A stretch of DNA of 64,000 nucleotides from Isochrysis galbana (Eukaryota > Haptophyta > Isochrysidales > Isochrysidaceae): NCBI GenBank assembly GCA_018136815.1, contig CM030938.1, positions 1,710,202 through 1,774,201 on the forward strand. The letters run 5' to 3'. Of this stretch, positions 1-11,668 are shown piece by piece (the first letter of the stretch is position 1; the number at the start of each line of letters is the position of its first letter). The notes below the pieces were generated by a model that worked only from the letters and a program-made list of their open reading frames with translations, was not told the DNA's origin and did no database searches. The position numbers were made by a program, and so were the translations under genes.

Positions 1-919
1 TGCCGCTCCCAGGCGGCTGGTACGTGGCTGACGAGGCGCCCGGCTGTGTGCCACACGCAGTTCGAGCTGGGCCCTCGGCGGGCAACAGCTCGCCGCACAT
101 CTCTCCCGCCGGGGAAGCGCGAGGAGGGCCAGGCTCTCGGCTTCGCCTCTGCTGCGCTCGCGCCTCGCTCCCCATTTTTTCCCGCCCCTCTCGCGCCCGT
201 CCCCTTGGCGTCCTGCTAAAAATAATGCTCTTTATTTGTTTTCTACCTTACTCTACTTTCGGGTATTGCGCTATTTCTTCTCTCCGTTCTCACCTCCCTG
301 TCAGCTGCCAGAGTTCTCTTGTTGTGCTGGTTTAACCCTAGTGCTGTGGGATCGTAGCCTTTAGTCGGTGGCAATGGAGTTCCCGTTGGTAGATCGTCGG
401 CCTCTTGCTCATGCTGGGCGACCACTCCTCTCTCCTCTCGCCTCCGCTCACCAAGAAGCGCGCAGGAGGTTAGGCGCGCGGCAAGCTAAAGCTAAGCTTC
501 AAGCTAGCAAGCGCGAGGCCAATGTGGCAGGGGCGTGGAAAAGGGCAAACGTCATAGGTCAAAGGGCCATACTATCAGAGTAATGGTAATGAATACTTGT
601 TGTATAGATTCTTGCGTAGAGGAGACAGAGCAAGAGATAGGAGAGTATCAGCATCAAGTAGGGCCGTCCAATGCCCAATGTCAATGCGAAAAAAAATTCG
701 ATTTTTAGAGGAGCCCCTCTTAGCATGAAAGAGCAAATTCAAGCTTCCTATAGGCGTGAGAACAGTACGCACATCCACCCTCCTGCTCGGAGGTGACGAG
801 GTGACCCTCGCCTGCTTGCTACTCCAACGACTTCTTCGATCTACAGCATTATTCATCGCCTTTCTACGCCATCGATATCGACGTCGTTGAGGACGCGCCT
901 CACAACAACAGTGCGCACA
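1..919. other. No gene recognised
   Basis: Short open frames occur on both strands, but none looks like a known protein or has a convincing start and codon pattern. I see no RNA gene or mobile element. The right side is the region downstream of the minus-strand filamin gene, whose stop is at 920-922. Confidence 0.5.
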
Positions 920-3900
920 TTATGCGGCGGCCGACGACGGCATTAAAGGAGGCAGCGGCGGCGGCGGCGGCCCGAGCGGTGGGGCCCAGGCTGTCGAGGC
1001 GATGTGCACAGCGTCATCATGCCCGTCTAGAAGGGGCGGAGGACCGACCAATGGTGAAGTCCCTGACGGCGGGCGTGCGATGGCTGCATGGTCCAGTTCC
1101 TCTCTCAAAACGCCGACGTTGGAACGAGCGCTGCCTCCTGCCCGCGGCAGGGGTAGCTGGGTTAGCGGCGCCACGTGGTCTGGTAAGCGCCATTCTACCA
1201 CCGTGCCATCCCATTTCGAGAGCTTCATGGACAAGACACTGTCGTCGGCGCTCTCTCCAAGCGGCGGCTCAGGAGCCAAAACGTCGCATCGTTTGAGTAC
1301 GAAAGACGGCGGCGAACCTTCTATGACCGCTCGCCACTGCTGTCCCCCGCAGAGGTAGAATATGACGGGCGCGTGGATTGTTTGACCGGCGGCACGTCCT
1401 CCCACCGCCGTGAGCAAAAACTCGTAGCGTGTGCGATCAAGCTGAGCAGCTCGAACCAACCAGCAAGCGTGATCCCAAGAGACAACTTGAACGCCAGAAG
1501 ACGTTGTTCCACCGATGTCAGCCGCGACGCCATCCACGGGCGGACCAAATGAAAAGCCCTCTGAAGGGAACAAGGGACGTCCCACGTCTAATCTACCGTC
1601 AGCACGTCCGAATTTTTGCAATGCCAATTCTGCTTTTTCAGCGGTTCGCTGTGCCCACGCCGCGTCCGACTTGTCACGTGCATTGAGATCGGCTAGTTTT
1701 CGGCCGAGGACTTCACGCGAGGTGCGAAGGTCTTCTAGCGCCCTGCTGACCGCTGCTGCACGTGAGGCAGCCGTTGCGCGAGATGCGGCTGCTGCCCGGG
1801 CAGCCTTTGCATCACCTATTGATACCGCCGTCTCCTCTGCCGCCGCAGCGGCCGCTGCCGCGGCGCTGGCAGCATGGAGGGCATTCCCACCATCCGTCAA
1901 GAGTAGCCCTAGCCGGTGATGCTCCTTGCTCGCTCGGGCTAGATCGTACGCGGCGAGGCGTCGCGAAGCAGAAGCGATAGCTGCTTCACTAAACGCTCTA
2001 CTCAACTCGCTCGGCAGAAGTTGAGAAGTTGACCCGTCGAGTGGTGGTGCTGGCACATCTATTTGAGGCCCGCCGAGGCGTGGTTTGCCCTTGGGAGCCA
2101 TCTCCGTCACGGTAGGCTCGTCAGCATGTGCCCCAGCACGGCCCTCGCCTGTAGATTCATCACCCATAGCACCAATGGCGGACGCTCCATCTTCGATGTG
2201 CCTCTTGTCGTCGCCACCTTGCTGGATGCCCGACTCGCGCTCTACACTAGAAGCCAAAGCGCTTTTGCGAGAATCTGCGAGTGCTGGAATATCCATTGCA
2301 CCACGCCCATTGCGCGACCTGAGGCTATGATCAACATTTTCAGAGGCGTCCATTCCCACACACTCCTCCCTAATCAAAGACACCGGCATCCGATCAACAC
2401 CAGCTGGTACTCGATCACGCGTACTCATGATGGTGTCCATTTGCGCAACGGCTTCATATTGGGACACCTCCATCGCCGCATGACTCCTTGAACGCATTTG
2501 CACTTCGCGTATCTGCGCCTCAATATCGCCTCGGCGTTTCGTAGTATCGTCGGCGCGCTCGCCGAGTGTTGCTGCCAACTCGCCACGCCGCGCGATCTCT
2601 TGCTCGAGAGGACGCTCTTTTGCTTCTGCTAGCCTCACTTCCTCCTCCGCGCGCGCGGCCGCAGCCACGGCACTCTGCGCCGCATCCCGTGCTACCATCG
2701 CCTCCGACTCTAGCGTGGACATCTCTAGCGCTAGCTTCCGTCTAAGTTGCAAAAGATCCCCCTCTGCCTGAGCGACGCGCGATAGTCCAGATTCGGCCTC
2801 CATTCTGTGAGCCTCAGCGCTGCGGTCTACCTCCTCACGACGCGAGCGCAACTGAGCTGCTTCAACTTCAAGGTTGTGGAGCGCCGCTTCCTCCGTCTCT
2901 GTCTGTCGTGCGTGTGCGGCTGTTGCCAACGCTAAATCCTTGCGACAGCGTTCCTCTCGAGCAACGGCGATCTGCACCTGGAGATCGAGGGAGAGCAGCG
3001 CCGCTTCTGCGATGGCACGCCGATTGCTCGCCTCCCGTATCTTGCGGCGCATGTCTGATTCCTCATCATCACAGCTCGACATTTCCGCAGCTAGATCCAC
3101 GAGAGAAGAGGCGTGGTCGCTGATCGCCTTGGTTTCAGCGGCCGCCATATCTTGTAGCTGAGCGACTTGCGCTTCAACTTCGGCTCTTGTAGCGGCGGCC
3201 GCCAGCCGTTCCGATTCAATCGCCCGAAGCAGCGCGGCCCCAGCTTCCTCATCCTTGGCCGCGCGCTCCTCGGCGGCAGCCGCTGCTCGGTCATCCGCAT
3301 CGGCCCCCGCGCCATCATTGGCGGCCTTGGCATTCGCATCCGCTGCGTGTCCCTCTTGCACCAGCGTTGCTGCTCGCAAGCGGGAAAGCTCGACCTCAAG
3401 TTTGCTCTTTGCATCCTGTGCTGCAAGGGCCTCTGCATCGGCCTACCAACCACGCGGTGAGGGCATGAAGATGAGACTCGTGTACAGGAGGAGGAAGGGC
3501 TGGCGTCTATCGCCGCATGTAGGAGGTCGGGATGTGACGTGAACACCAGACAAGCATGGAGGCATACCTGCGCCATTTGGGCGTCGGCCTCCGCCTTGTT
3601 GGTGGCGTGCCTCGCCTCGTCCGCCCTCCTGTCCTGCTCATACTTTGTTGTCAAGGCAGCATCTTCACTCGCCCAAGCTGCATAGGCTGTCTCGCGCGCA
3701 GCTCGAGCATCATCCACGGCCGTGGTGCGCACGGCGGCTTGTGCTGCCTCCATGGCTTTGGCGGCCAGCCTCTCCTCTTCCTTGGCTCTCAGGCCTTCCT
3801 CACGCTCGCGCCGCACTTTCCTCGCGGCACGCCCCTCAGCTTCTATACGGATGGCCTCCCGCCGAGCCGCCTCAGCCGCCACTTGCTCTGCCCTCCTGCG

Positions 3901-6279
3901 CTCCTCTTCTATCCTTTGCCTCTCCGCTTCCTGCAGCTCCTCCAATCGTGCGCTCAAGGCCGCTTCGAACGCTGCCTCTGACGCTGCAAGTTCACTCCAT
4001 GCACTTTCGAGCGCTCCATCGGCCGGATCCCACTCGGCCTCCCCACGCCCCTCCTCGCTATATCGTTGCGCGATCGTGCTTCGCGCATCCCTGATGGCGT
4101 CAAGCTGCATCTTCCAACCCGTCTTCGTCTCTTGCCGGAAGGTGCTTTGCAATTCGCACAACGACGCCTCGACGGCTGCAATTGTCGTCCCGAGCGTATG
4201 GTTCGCCACTTGCTGTTCCATCTCTTGCGCGCGAGACCTCACTGCCCGGAGCCACGCCGTCGCTTCGGTCGAGTTGTCTTTCGTGAGGCGGTCCGTCTCC
4301 GCGATGGCCGCCGCGCGCTTGCGAGCGGCTTCTTCCTCAGCAAGCCGGAGGCGCCTTGCCTCTTCCGCCGCGAGGCGCGCTTCGGCCTCAGCCTCCGCGC
4401 GTCGTCGCGCCTCCTCCTCCTCCTCCTTGCGCTTCCTTTCCTCCTCCTCCTCTGCGCTTCGCCTCTTCTCATCTGCATCGCGCCTCAGTGCATCCAGCGC
4501 ATCCTGCCGCGATCGCGCTTCCTTCTCCACCTGAAGGAGAGGCAGCGCGGATAGCAATAGCTGCTCCAACTCGATCTTGTCAAGCTGCCTCTCCTTGTCC
4601 GCCCGTGCTAGCACGGCGATCTCGTCGCGAACGCTAGGGAAAGACTTTAGGACAGCAATGGCTTGCGGGTCAGCCGCTACACATGCAGCATACTCGCTCG
4701 CATACACACTGGCTCCATTCGACCCAGCAGGTTCCGACTCGTGCATCACATCCCACACGTGCAGTAGTCTCGCCACGCCTTCCGCTTGCTCTCCTGCTTC
4801 CGCGACATCCGCTGCGGACAGCGCCATCGCTGCCGCCCTCGCAGAGTCGGACATCCCCCCATCACCGAACTCGGCGGTGAGCGCTGCGTCTGCATTTCGA
4901 GCCATGGACGCTGCGGCTCCCAGCCGAGCCAACACAGGCCTTGCGACACTAGGTGCGGGTGGGGGCGCTAGATGTGCTGCTGCCGCAAGGGCAGGGTCGC
5001 CCGCAGCTGCCGACGCGAAAGCGTCAATCTGCACCGGAGAGGTTGATCCCTCGTGCAGCGCCCTAAGCGCCTTGCGCTCCGCTGCACACCGTCGGCCATC
5101 AAATGCACGTGCTTCTGGCCCTGGCTGCGACCGCTCGCCCTCCCCCTTGGCGTTGACGGCGGAGATGGCGAAGGCGTGATATCTGCAACAGTTTAGAGGT
5201 TCGTCGTGAGCGGTTGCGCGTTCTCTCCCGCACCGCAGGCGGCGTGGTACGTAGAAGGGGTGCCAGGCAAGGCGGGATCTTCGCACGACAACGCTCGTTT
5301 GGGCCGAATGAGCTGGCCAAGGATGCCGAGTGTGGCTCCCAACGCTTCACTCCAAGACCAGCTGCTAGCCGACTTGCAGTGCGCGAAAGTGTCAGACAGC
5401 CGCTTCGGAATGCACGCACATCGTTGAGAGCCGAACGCCGTCACTCATGGGGATCTCGTGCCGAAACTGGTCGCCGCCTACCTCGGCGAGCAGCGTGGGC
5501 TCTCCCCCACTCAGGTCGCGAGAGAGCTCCCAGAGCTTGTATGCAATAATTGGCATGCCACCATTGTGTACAGGCGTGTCCCACTCGAGCAAGCGTTGGG
5601 CCAAAACTCCAGCGTCGCCTGCCGCGGGCAGCGCAAGCCGCGGCGGCGGTGGTGGTGGCGGGCGGCGCGCGGCATGGACGTTCACTGTGAAGGGTGATCC
5701 CTTGATCGGTTGAAAGTTATGAGAGATGGAAACCTCGTACTTGCCCGATTGCGGGTATGTGAGTTCGACCAGATACGTGCCGTCCCCTTGGTCTTTTATG
5801 CTCTCCTTGACAGTGGCCTGACCACGAATTGCCACCTTGAAGGTGGTACCTCCGCTGCTCAGCTGAGCGCCCGTCGCATCGGCAGCGTAGATCGTGAAGT
5901 TGGTCTTCACCTGCAGAGGAGAGGGGGAAAGAATGAGCGGAGAGGGGAGGGTGGCAGTAGCGAGAGAGAGAAAGAAAGAGGGGTTGGGGAGGAAGGTGGC
6001 GGGGGTGATTCAACATTGAAACGGGAGAGGGTGGCGAACGGGCGAACGAGGGAGTGAGAGAGAGAGAAGAGAGAGGGAGAGAGAGCGCTGGAGCTCCATC
6101 GCTCGCAGTCTGTCCTGCGGCGGCTTGCCTGCGCGCTCGAGTGAGCCGCGGCGCGAGGGCCGATTGTACGCGTGGAGGAGACGCGCACAACTGTGCCGAA
6201 CCCTACTCACCTGTTGCGCGGTGAAACCCGTCAGCCCGTCGCCGCTGGCGGTGCACTCGCTGGCCACGGGCGCCGCCAT
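920..6279 (-). CDS. Filamin-repeat / fibronectin III / long coiled-coil protein (4 exons)
   Basis: Model: 6279..6211, 5910..5420, 5182..3568, 3442..920, giving 1565 aa. Junctions rest on frame continuity plus GT-AG. The first exon ends in FTAQQ and the next resumes VKTNFTIYAADATG inside one filamin repeat (about residues 6-105, ending GSPFTVNV). After a poly-Pro linker comes an FN3 domain (about 116-205). Its last strand, YHAFAISAVNAKGEG, is reached across a phase-2 intron. From about residue 400 the protein is Glu/Arg/Ala-rich coiled coil, with a C-terminal domain of unknown type and a PPPPPLPPL tail. Filamin and FN3 modules normally mediate actin or protein binding, so a cytoskeletal scaffold is the inference. 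No calponin-homology actin-binding domain is visible. The start is the only in-frame ATG after a stop (6279); a further 5' exon cannot be excluded. Not assigned to a named family. Confidence 0.8.
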
Positions 6280-6489
6280 CGCCGTCGCCGTTGGCGGCGG
6301 TTGTCTCAGCAGAGGCTTCACACCCTTCTATGCTACTATGCGACCCTCACTACTACATACATACCACACCCACCCATGAATGCCATGGTTGTGTGAATGC
6401 ACGTTTCGAACCATCGCTGTGGCATATTCTTGTAAAGGATTTTGCCATTTTGCTATGATACCCTACTACGTGAGTTTATACTTAGGGTA

Positions 6490-6880
6490 GGAGTATAGCT
6501 TCTTCTCTCCTCCTCGGCTTCCCGCTTTCCCCTTCGCTCTCGTCGTCCCCTTCCTGCATCTTCTTCGCCCGCTCTCCTCTGCGTCTCTTCTCTTTCTCTC
6601 TCCCTCCCTCCCTCCCTGTCCTCTCCCTCCCCCCTTCCCCCTTCTCTCTCTCCCTCTCTCTCCCTCTCTTTCTGTCCCACCATCTCCCTCCCTTCCTCTC
6701 CTCCACTCCCCACACCCCTCTCCTCACCTCTCCCCCTCTCCCCGTCCTTCTCCTCGCCTGCCGCTCCGCTGCTGCTGCCGCTCGCCGCCTCTCTCTCTCT
6801 CTCTCTCGCCCCCCTCCCCACCCTCAGCGCAACCCTTCCCCTCCCCCTTCCCCCTCCCCCGTCCCCCCAAACCCGCTTTG
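6490..6880. repeat. Pyrimidine-rich low-complexity tract
   Basis: About 390 bp of CT/C-rich sequence ends two bases before the start codon of the GT7 gene at 6883. It is probably promoter or 5' leader of that gene. Open frames through it are low-complexity shadows. Confidence 0.75.
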
Positions 6881-6882
6881 CA

Positions 6883-8224
6883 ATGACCCATCGCTCATGG
6901 AGCCGCTCCACGTGGCGCTCGCGGGGGTGCTGTGCGCTTGCTGGCAGTCAGTGGGTGGCGCTCCTCGTTCCCTTTCGCCCGCAGCGTGAGCAGGACCGCG
7001 CGGCGCAGCTCACCCGCTTCCTCCGTCATATCGCTGCGTTTGTGTGCAGGCCGCCCGCGGCAGAGGCGGTCGACCCACACGTCCGCTTCCTCGTCCTCGT
7101 GGCTCAGCAGTCGGAAGACGGGCGCAAGTTCAACCGGGGACAGCTCCTCAACGCTGCCTACCGCGAGGCCCGCCGTATCGCTGGCGATCGTCTCGTCTCT
7201 GTCGTGTTCCACGACGTCGACTTGCTGCCGCCCCCAGGGCTGCGGTCCTGGTATGCCAGCGCGCCAGATCGCCATGCCCCCATCCACCTCGCAGGGAGAG
7301 GATGGGGGAAGTACGACATGCCCGGCTACGACTTCTTTGGTGGCGTAACTGCCTTCCACCCAGACGATGTGAGCTCTGCCCGCTTGCGCGCAGGCTAACC
7401 TGTAGTGTCACTAGCAGATGTGGGTCGATTCGGTGCAAGTAGATAGCGCAACACCGTGCGGGCTTCCTCGGCATCCGGCGGGGAGGGGGGCGGAAGCATG
7501 GTTGTACCAACAACTGTAGTTCTACACTCTGTAGGCCAACGTTGCACTGCTCCCACGCACGGCTCGTTCACTATGCCCTTCCTCCGCGGCCCCACCATCC
7601 CTGGAATAGTTCGAAGCATGCAATGGCTTTCCGAACAACTATTGGGGCTGGGGTATGGAGGATGACCAACTCCGGCTTCGCGCGAGTGCGAGTGGCGCGA
7701 GCAGCAGAGGCATAGTCCGCCCACCGGCCAGTGCAGGCAAGTACATCGATCTCGACAAAATCGCTGTGCTACGCGACGTTCTGTCCTCAACAGAAAAGGT
7801 GGGCGTGAGAGCACGCGCGAGTGTCTTGACCGTCGCAGCGAGGCGCTCTAATGTCTCGCCAATACGCCTCTTGCCTGGCACCTCGTTCGAACCCCATGTC
7901 CCCTGATGCCAACAGGCAATGGCTGGCCTCCACCTCATCAACGACCGTTTCTTGCAACCGAATCGTCTACTGGGATTGGACGATGCGTGGGACCGCAAGA
8001 ACGGGATGCGCGATTTGAATGCCAAAGTCTTGCAGCAGTCCATATCGCCCCTCGCCTCGATGATGGATGGAGAGATTTGCCTTCCAAAATTCGAAGAGGC
8101 CGCCACCAGTGCCTTTTACATTGCTGAGGCGCTCGCAAGCATAAGGCGATCATCCAAGTTCGGTTCCAGGCAAGAGGACATCGAGCGCGACATGTACGTG
8201 CACCTCGTGATCGAGCTCTCATGA
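6883..8224 (+). CDS. Beta-1,4-galactosyltransferase-like enzyme (GT7 family, 3 exons)
   Basis: Model: 6883..7368, 7610..7798, 7916..8224, 327 aa, all introns phase 0. The order of GT7 signatures is intact: VALLVPFR at the start of the fold, FNRGQLLNAAYREA, the metal-binding FHDVDLLPP, FGGVTAFHPDD, then after the first intron FEACNGFPNNYWGWGMEDDQ, which matches the NGFPN-YWGWGGEDDD acceptor/metal motif of the family. The enzyme should transfer galactose or GalNAc from a UDP-sugar to a glycan in the Golgi. Typical animal enzymes carry an N-terminal membrane anchor. Here only about 25 residues precede the catalytic fold and none is clearly hydrophobic. A different frame from the ATG at 6898 reads a hydrophobic MEPLHVALAGVLCACW, so the N-terminus may be mis-modelled or an upstream exon missed. 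Donor substrate cannot be told from sequence. Confidence 0.85.
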
Positions 8225-9660
8225 GCCGAGAACGGCAATCTCGTTAGGCATAGATTGTTCTAGATGCCACCATCGTCGTGCTTGTTTATGCGCGTAGGTG
8301 CGAGTGCGAGTGTCCCTTGTCCTTGGTGCGATCTTGGGTTTGTGATCACTTCTCCCAGGCTCTGTCTCCGTCGTTGTTGTTCGCTGCGTCCTTGCACTCT
8401 AGCAACTGTTACGGATGCCCCTCCGTCCTCTCCTCCGTCCTCCCCCGTATTTACTTTCTAAGTTCTGTGGGGTCTCCCTCTTCACGTGAGGAGAGGCGAC
8501 GGGCCCACGGGCCCCCTCTTCTTCTTCTCTTTTCCCCTTTTCCCCTCCCTCACGCGCCCGCTCTGTTTACGTTAGTGTTCTACGTGTTACTGTGAGTGTC
8601 CGCAGCTGTATGTGGCGTCGATGCCGCAGTTGGAGTGAAGGTGTGTGCGTGCAGTGCAGGGGCCTGCTTATTTTTTCCGATAACATGGGTGGTGTGCCCC
8701 ACCACTTGATCATTTTTGGCTCTCAACTTGCAATCCCACGCGAGCACGATCAATAGCCACCTTGGGGGGCTACTAGCCGCCCGGCGCGCCCCGTTCACCG
8801 TGTCTTCAGCACCTTCACCTGCAGTTCCTGCACCCTCACCTTCACCTGCACCTTCACTGAAGAAACAACTTCGGACCAGCACCTTCCCAGTTGGAAAAAT
8901 TCCTATTGTTGGGCTGCATTTTTTGACCGTTGCGCGATGCCCAATAAAAAAGCTCCGGGGGGGGGGGCTACCTGACGCTACGACGAAAATCTTCGCCAAG
9001 AAATGGTGCGATTCGCCCCCCCTCTCTCCCCCTCCGTCACGCGCGCTCACGCTCTACCCGTAAAGAATATGCGGTCGCGCCCGCGGGGGGATCGGTTCCT
9101 TTGCACATCTAAGCTACACTCGGCATTTGATTCCCGCCCGACGCCCGACGCAGCGCCGTGTGGGGCTGCCGACTGCCGACAGTCCGACCACCCCCTGACC
9201 CTCTGGCAACGCTCGAATCGACAGAGCATCTCGCCGCCCCACCGAGGAGGGCATGGGCATCGACACGACACTCTAGACTAGTCTACTCCACTACGATCAA
9301 TAGACTCTAGACTCTAGACGACGTTCGGGGCGGACGGGGAGAAGGAGGAAGTCGAGAGGATGGGTTAGAAGCTACTCTTCTAGCTACAAGACAATACTTT
9401 TTTACTTGGGCTCGGTGGGTGCGCGCCTTCTCCTCGGGGACGTTAGAAAAGCGAGGGGTCTCGTGAAGCAGGAGGACACGGGGGAGCTCTCTCTCATCTA
9501 CTCACACTCCACACTTTATGTAATACTCTGGTGGTTCACACGGACTGCTGCTGCCTACTCTCCCTCTCCACTCTTCATCTCTTCTCTCCTGTCATCATCT
9601 ATCTATCTATCCGAGGAGGTGAGGTTGGGAGAACGGGGGGGGGCATCATTAGATGTGATT
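8225..9660. other. Intergenic region, no gene recognised
   Basis: It contains short repeats of a CACCTTCACCTGCA type near 8805-8865 and a poly-G run at 8960, but no frame with recognisable protein content. Confidence 0.5.
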
Positions 9661-9985
9661 TGGCGGCGTCTCTCTTCTCTCTTCTCTCTCTCTCTCCCCC
9701 CCCCCCCCCCCTCTCTGCCTCTCCCTCTCTCTTCCCCTCCCCACCCCCGCCCCCCCATCTTCTCTCTCTCTCCCGCGTCCCTCTCTCTGTATTCGCCCAC
9801 TCCCTCCTTCTACCTCTCTTTGAACGATCACGGAGAGAGAATAGAAAATCGAGAGGGACCGCCACGCCGCGTATTTGAGAAAGAGAGAGCGTGTTAGGGA
9901 GAGAGAGCGAGAGCGAGAGAGAGAGACAGAGAGAAAGAGACAGAGAGGGAGGGAGAGGGAGAGAGAGAGAGAGAGAGAGCTCAGC
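9660..9985. repeat. CT tract followed by GA tract
   Basis: A (CT)n/C-rich run (about 9665-9785) is followed by a (GA)n run (about 9890-9983). The two are near-complementary and could form a long imperfect hairpin. It lies 170 bp upstream of the coactosin-like gene. The apparent open frames here are shadows. Confidence 0.75.
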
Positions 9986-10150
9986 AGCGGGCCTCTCTCC
10001 TTGTGGGTCGCGCGGGAGGACGGGGGGGGGGGGGAGCTCTCTCGCTCTTCCTCGCCAAGTCCCTGAACAAACTCCGTTTCATCTTGATTTCTCCTCTGTT
10101 TTCGTGTGTTTCCCCCCGCCGTCCGTCCCTCCCACTCTCCTCCTCGCTCC

Positions 10151-11668
10151 ATGCCGTCCCGCCTCGGCTCCGAGGAGGTCTCCTTCCCTCCCGAGCTCTC
10201 CTCCGCGCTGGCCGACGTGCGCTCCGACTCATCCAGCACCGACTGGGCCCTCGCCCGTCTCTCGGGCCGCGCGCTCACCCTCGTAGCCTCAGGAGAAGGT
10301 GGGGCAGCTGCTCTCTCTCGGTATTTGACCGACGACGCTGTGTTCTATGGGCTCATCCGGAGGCTCGACCAGATCGACGGCTCGTCGACGGTCAAGTTCG
10401 TCTTCTTGAGCTTCCTTGGCGCGCGCCTCCCACCTCTCGAGCGGGCGCGCACCTCTACCGTCAAGGGGGCCCTCTCGAGCGCCTTCTCGCCATTCCACGC
10501 AGAGATGATGAGAATGACGGAGCCTGGGGAAGTGACGGACCAAGCGGTCGACGAGCTTCTGCACGAGATGTTTGGCTCAGCCAAGGCAGAAGCCGCTGTT
10601 TCTGACGGTTCGATTCGCGTAGGCATGCGCCGCATCCAGATGTCCGATAAGGGTGCGTCTATACCAAGTACTGCTTCAGCGTTCTCGGCAGCGCAAAGCC
10701 TGCAGGTGCCGCCTGAGCTGCTCGCTGCGGTGAAAGACGTACGCGACGACGGGGCGGAGGAGGATTGGGTGCTCGCCAGGTTGAGCGCTGACGCGCGCGC
10801 GCTTGCCCACGTCGATCACGGCGCCGGTGGCGCCGAGGCGCTTGCGGCACGGCTCACGCAAGACGCCATATATTATGGCATCGTGCGGACCAAGGACGTA
10901 ATTGACAACTCGACCACGATCAAGTTCGCCTTCCTCAGCTTCCTGGGAGATAACTTGAGCCCGATGCTGCGTGCAAAAGCTTCCACTGTCAAGGGTTCCG
11001 TATCTAGCATCTTCGCCCCCTTCCACGCCGAGCTGATTGGACTCAGCGATCCAGCTGAGGTGACGAGCCGCGCAGTAGACAAGGCTGTGGGCGCAGTGTC
11101 GCACGGCGGCGAGGTGGGCGATGCGCCCGCAGGTGCGAGCCGCGCCGACGGTGCCGCGCAGATGGTTGCGACAGCCATCGGTGGCCGGCACAACGCGACA
11201 ATGCACAAGATCATTTCAGCTGTGGGCGCGCCGCCGCGCCAGGCGCAACAAGCCGCAGCACCTGAGGTCCTCACTGCTATCGCAGCAGTGCGCGATGATA
11301 AAGCACCTGAGAAATGGGTGGTGCTCGGGTACGAGGATAAGGGTGTCGGGCTACGGGTGATCGCATCCGGCGAAGACGACGCCATTGAGGCGGTGCCGGC
11401 CCTCATGGATGATTCCGCCATCCTGTACGCCCTCGTGCGTACTGAGCACTTCGTCGACCAAGCCATAGGTGTGCGGCCTAAGGTTACACGCTTCACGCTT
11501 CTCTCATGGGTGGGAGAGCAGACGCCGCCGATGCGCAAGGCGAAACTCTCAACCTTGCGCGGTGGTGCTGTAGAGTTACTCTCGCCCTTCCATGATGAGC
11601 ATCTCAACTTGAGCTCTCACGAGGAGATCAGCAATGCCCTTGGCAAGGCAGTTGCATCAGCGGCATGA
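10151..11668 (+). CDS. Protein with three tandem coactosin-like ADF-H domains
   Basis: Single exon, 505 aa, first ATG 10151 directly after a pyrimidine-rich leader. Three copies of an ADF/cofilin-homology domain lie at roughly residues 10-140, 185-315 and 365-500. Each has the coactosin pattern: VRDD near the start, a YYGIVRT- or YALVRTE-type strand, KFAFLSFLGDN (third copy RFTLLSWVGEQ, close to the ITWIGE of coactosin), then RAKASTVKG and an FxPFHxE helix. Coactosin-type ADF-H domains bind F-actin. Copies 1 and 2 are closest to each other and copy 3 is more divergent, suggesting stepwise duplication. Linkers are Ala/Ser-rich. Known coactosin is a single domain and twinfilin has two, so three coactosin-like copies is unusual. 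No introns seen. Confidence 0.85.
   Translation: MPSRLGSEEVSFPPELSSALADVRSDSSSTDWALARLSGRALTLVASGEGGAAALSRYLTDDAVFYGLIRRLDQIDGSSTVKFVFLSFLGARLPPLERARTSTVKGALSSAFSPFHAEMMRMTEPGEVTDQAVDELLHEMFGSAKAEAAVSDGSIRVGMRRIQMSDKGASIPSTASAFSAAQSLQVPPELLAAVKDVRDDGAEEDWVLARLSADARALAHVDHGAGGAEALAARLTQDAIYYGIVRTKDVIDNSTTIKFAFLSFLGDNLSPMLRAKASTVKGSVSSIFAPFHAELIGLSDPAEVTSRAVDKAVGAVSHGGEVGDAPAGASRADGAAQMVATAIGGRHNATMHKIISAVGAPPRQAQQAAAPEVLTAIAAVRDDKAPEKWVVLGYEDKGVGLRVIASGEDDAIEAVPALMDDSAILYALVRTEHFVDQAIGVRPKVTRFTLLSWVGEQTPPMRKAKLSTLRGGAVELLSPFHDEHLNLSSHEEISNALGKAVASAA

Noticed and set aside
7880-7905. GTTCGAACCCC resembling a tRNA T-loop
   Set aside because: It lies in the second intron of the GT7 gene and no acceptor stem, D-arm or anticodon arm surrounds it.
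9649-10278. 209-aa minus frame of Ser/Leu/Arg repeats
   Set aside because: Low-complexity shadow of CT/GA tracts, antisense to the coactosin-like gene.
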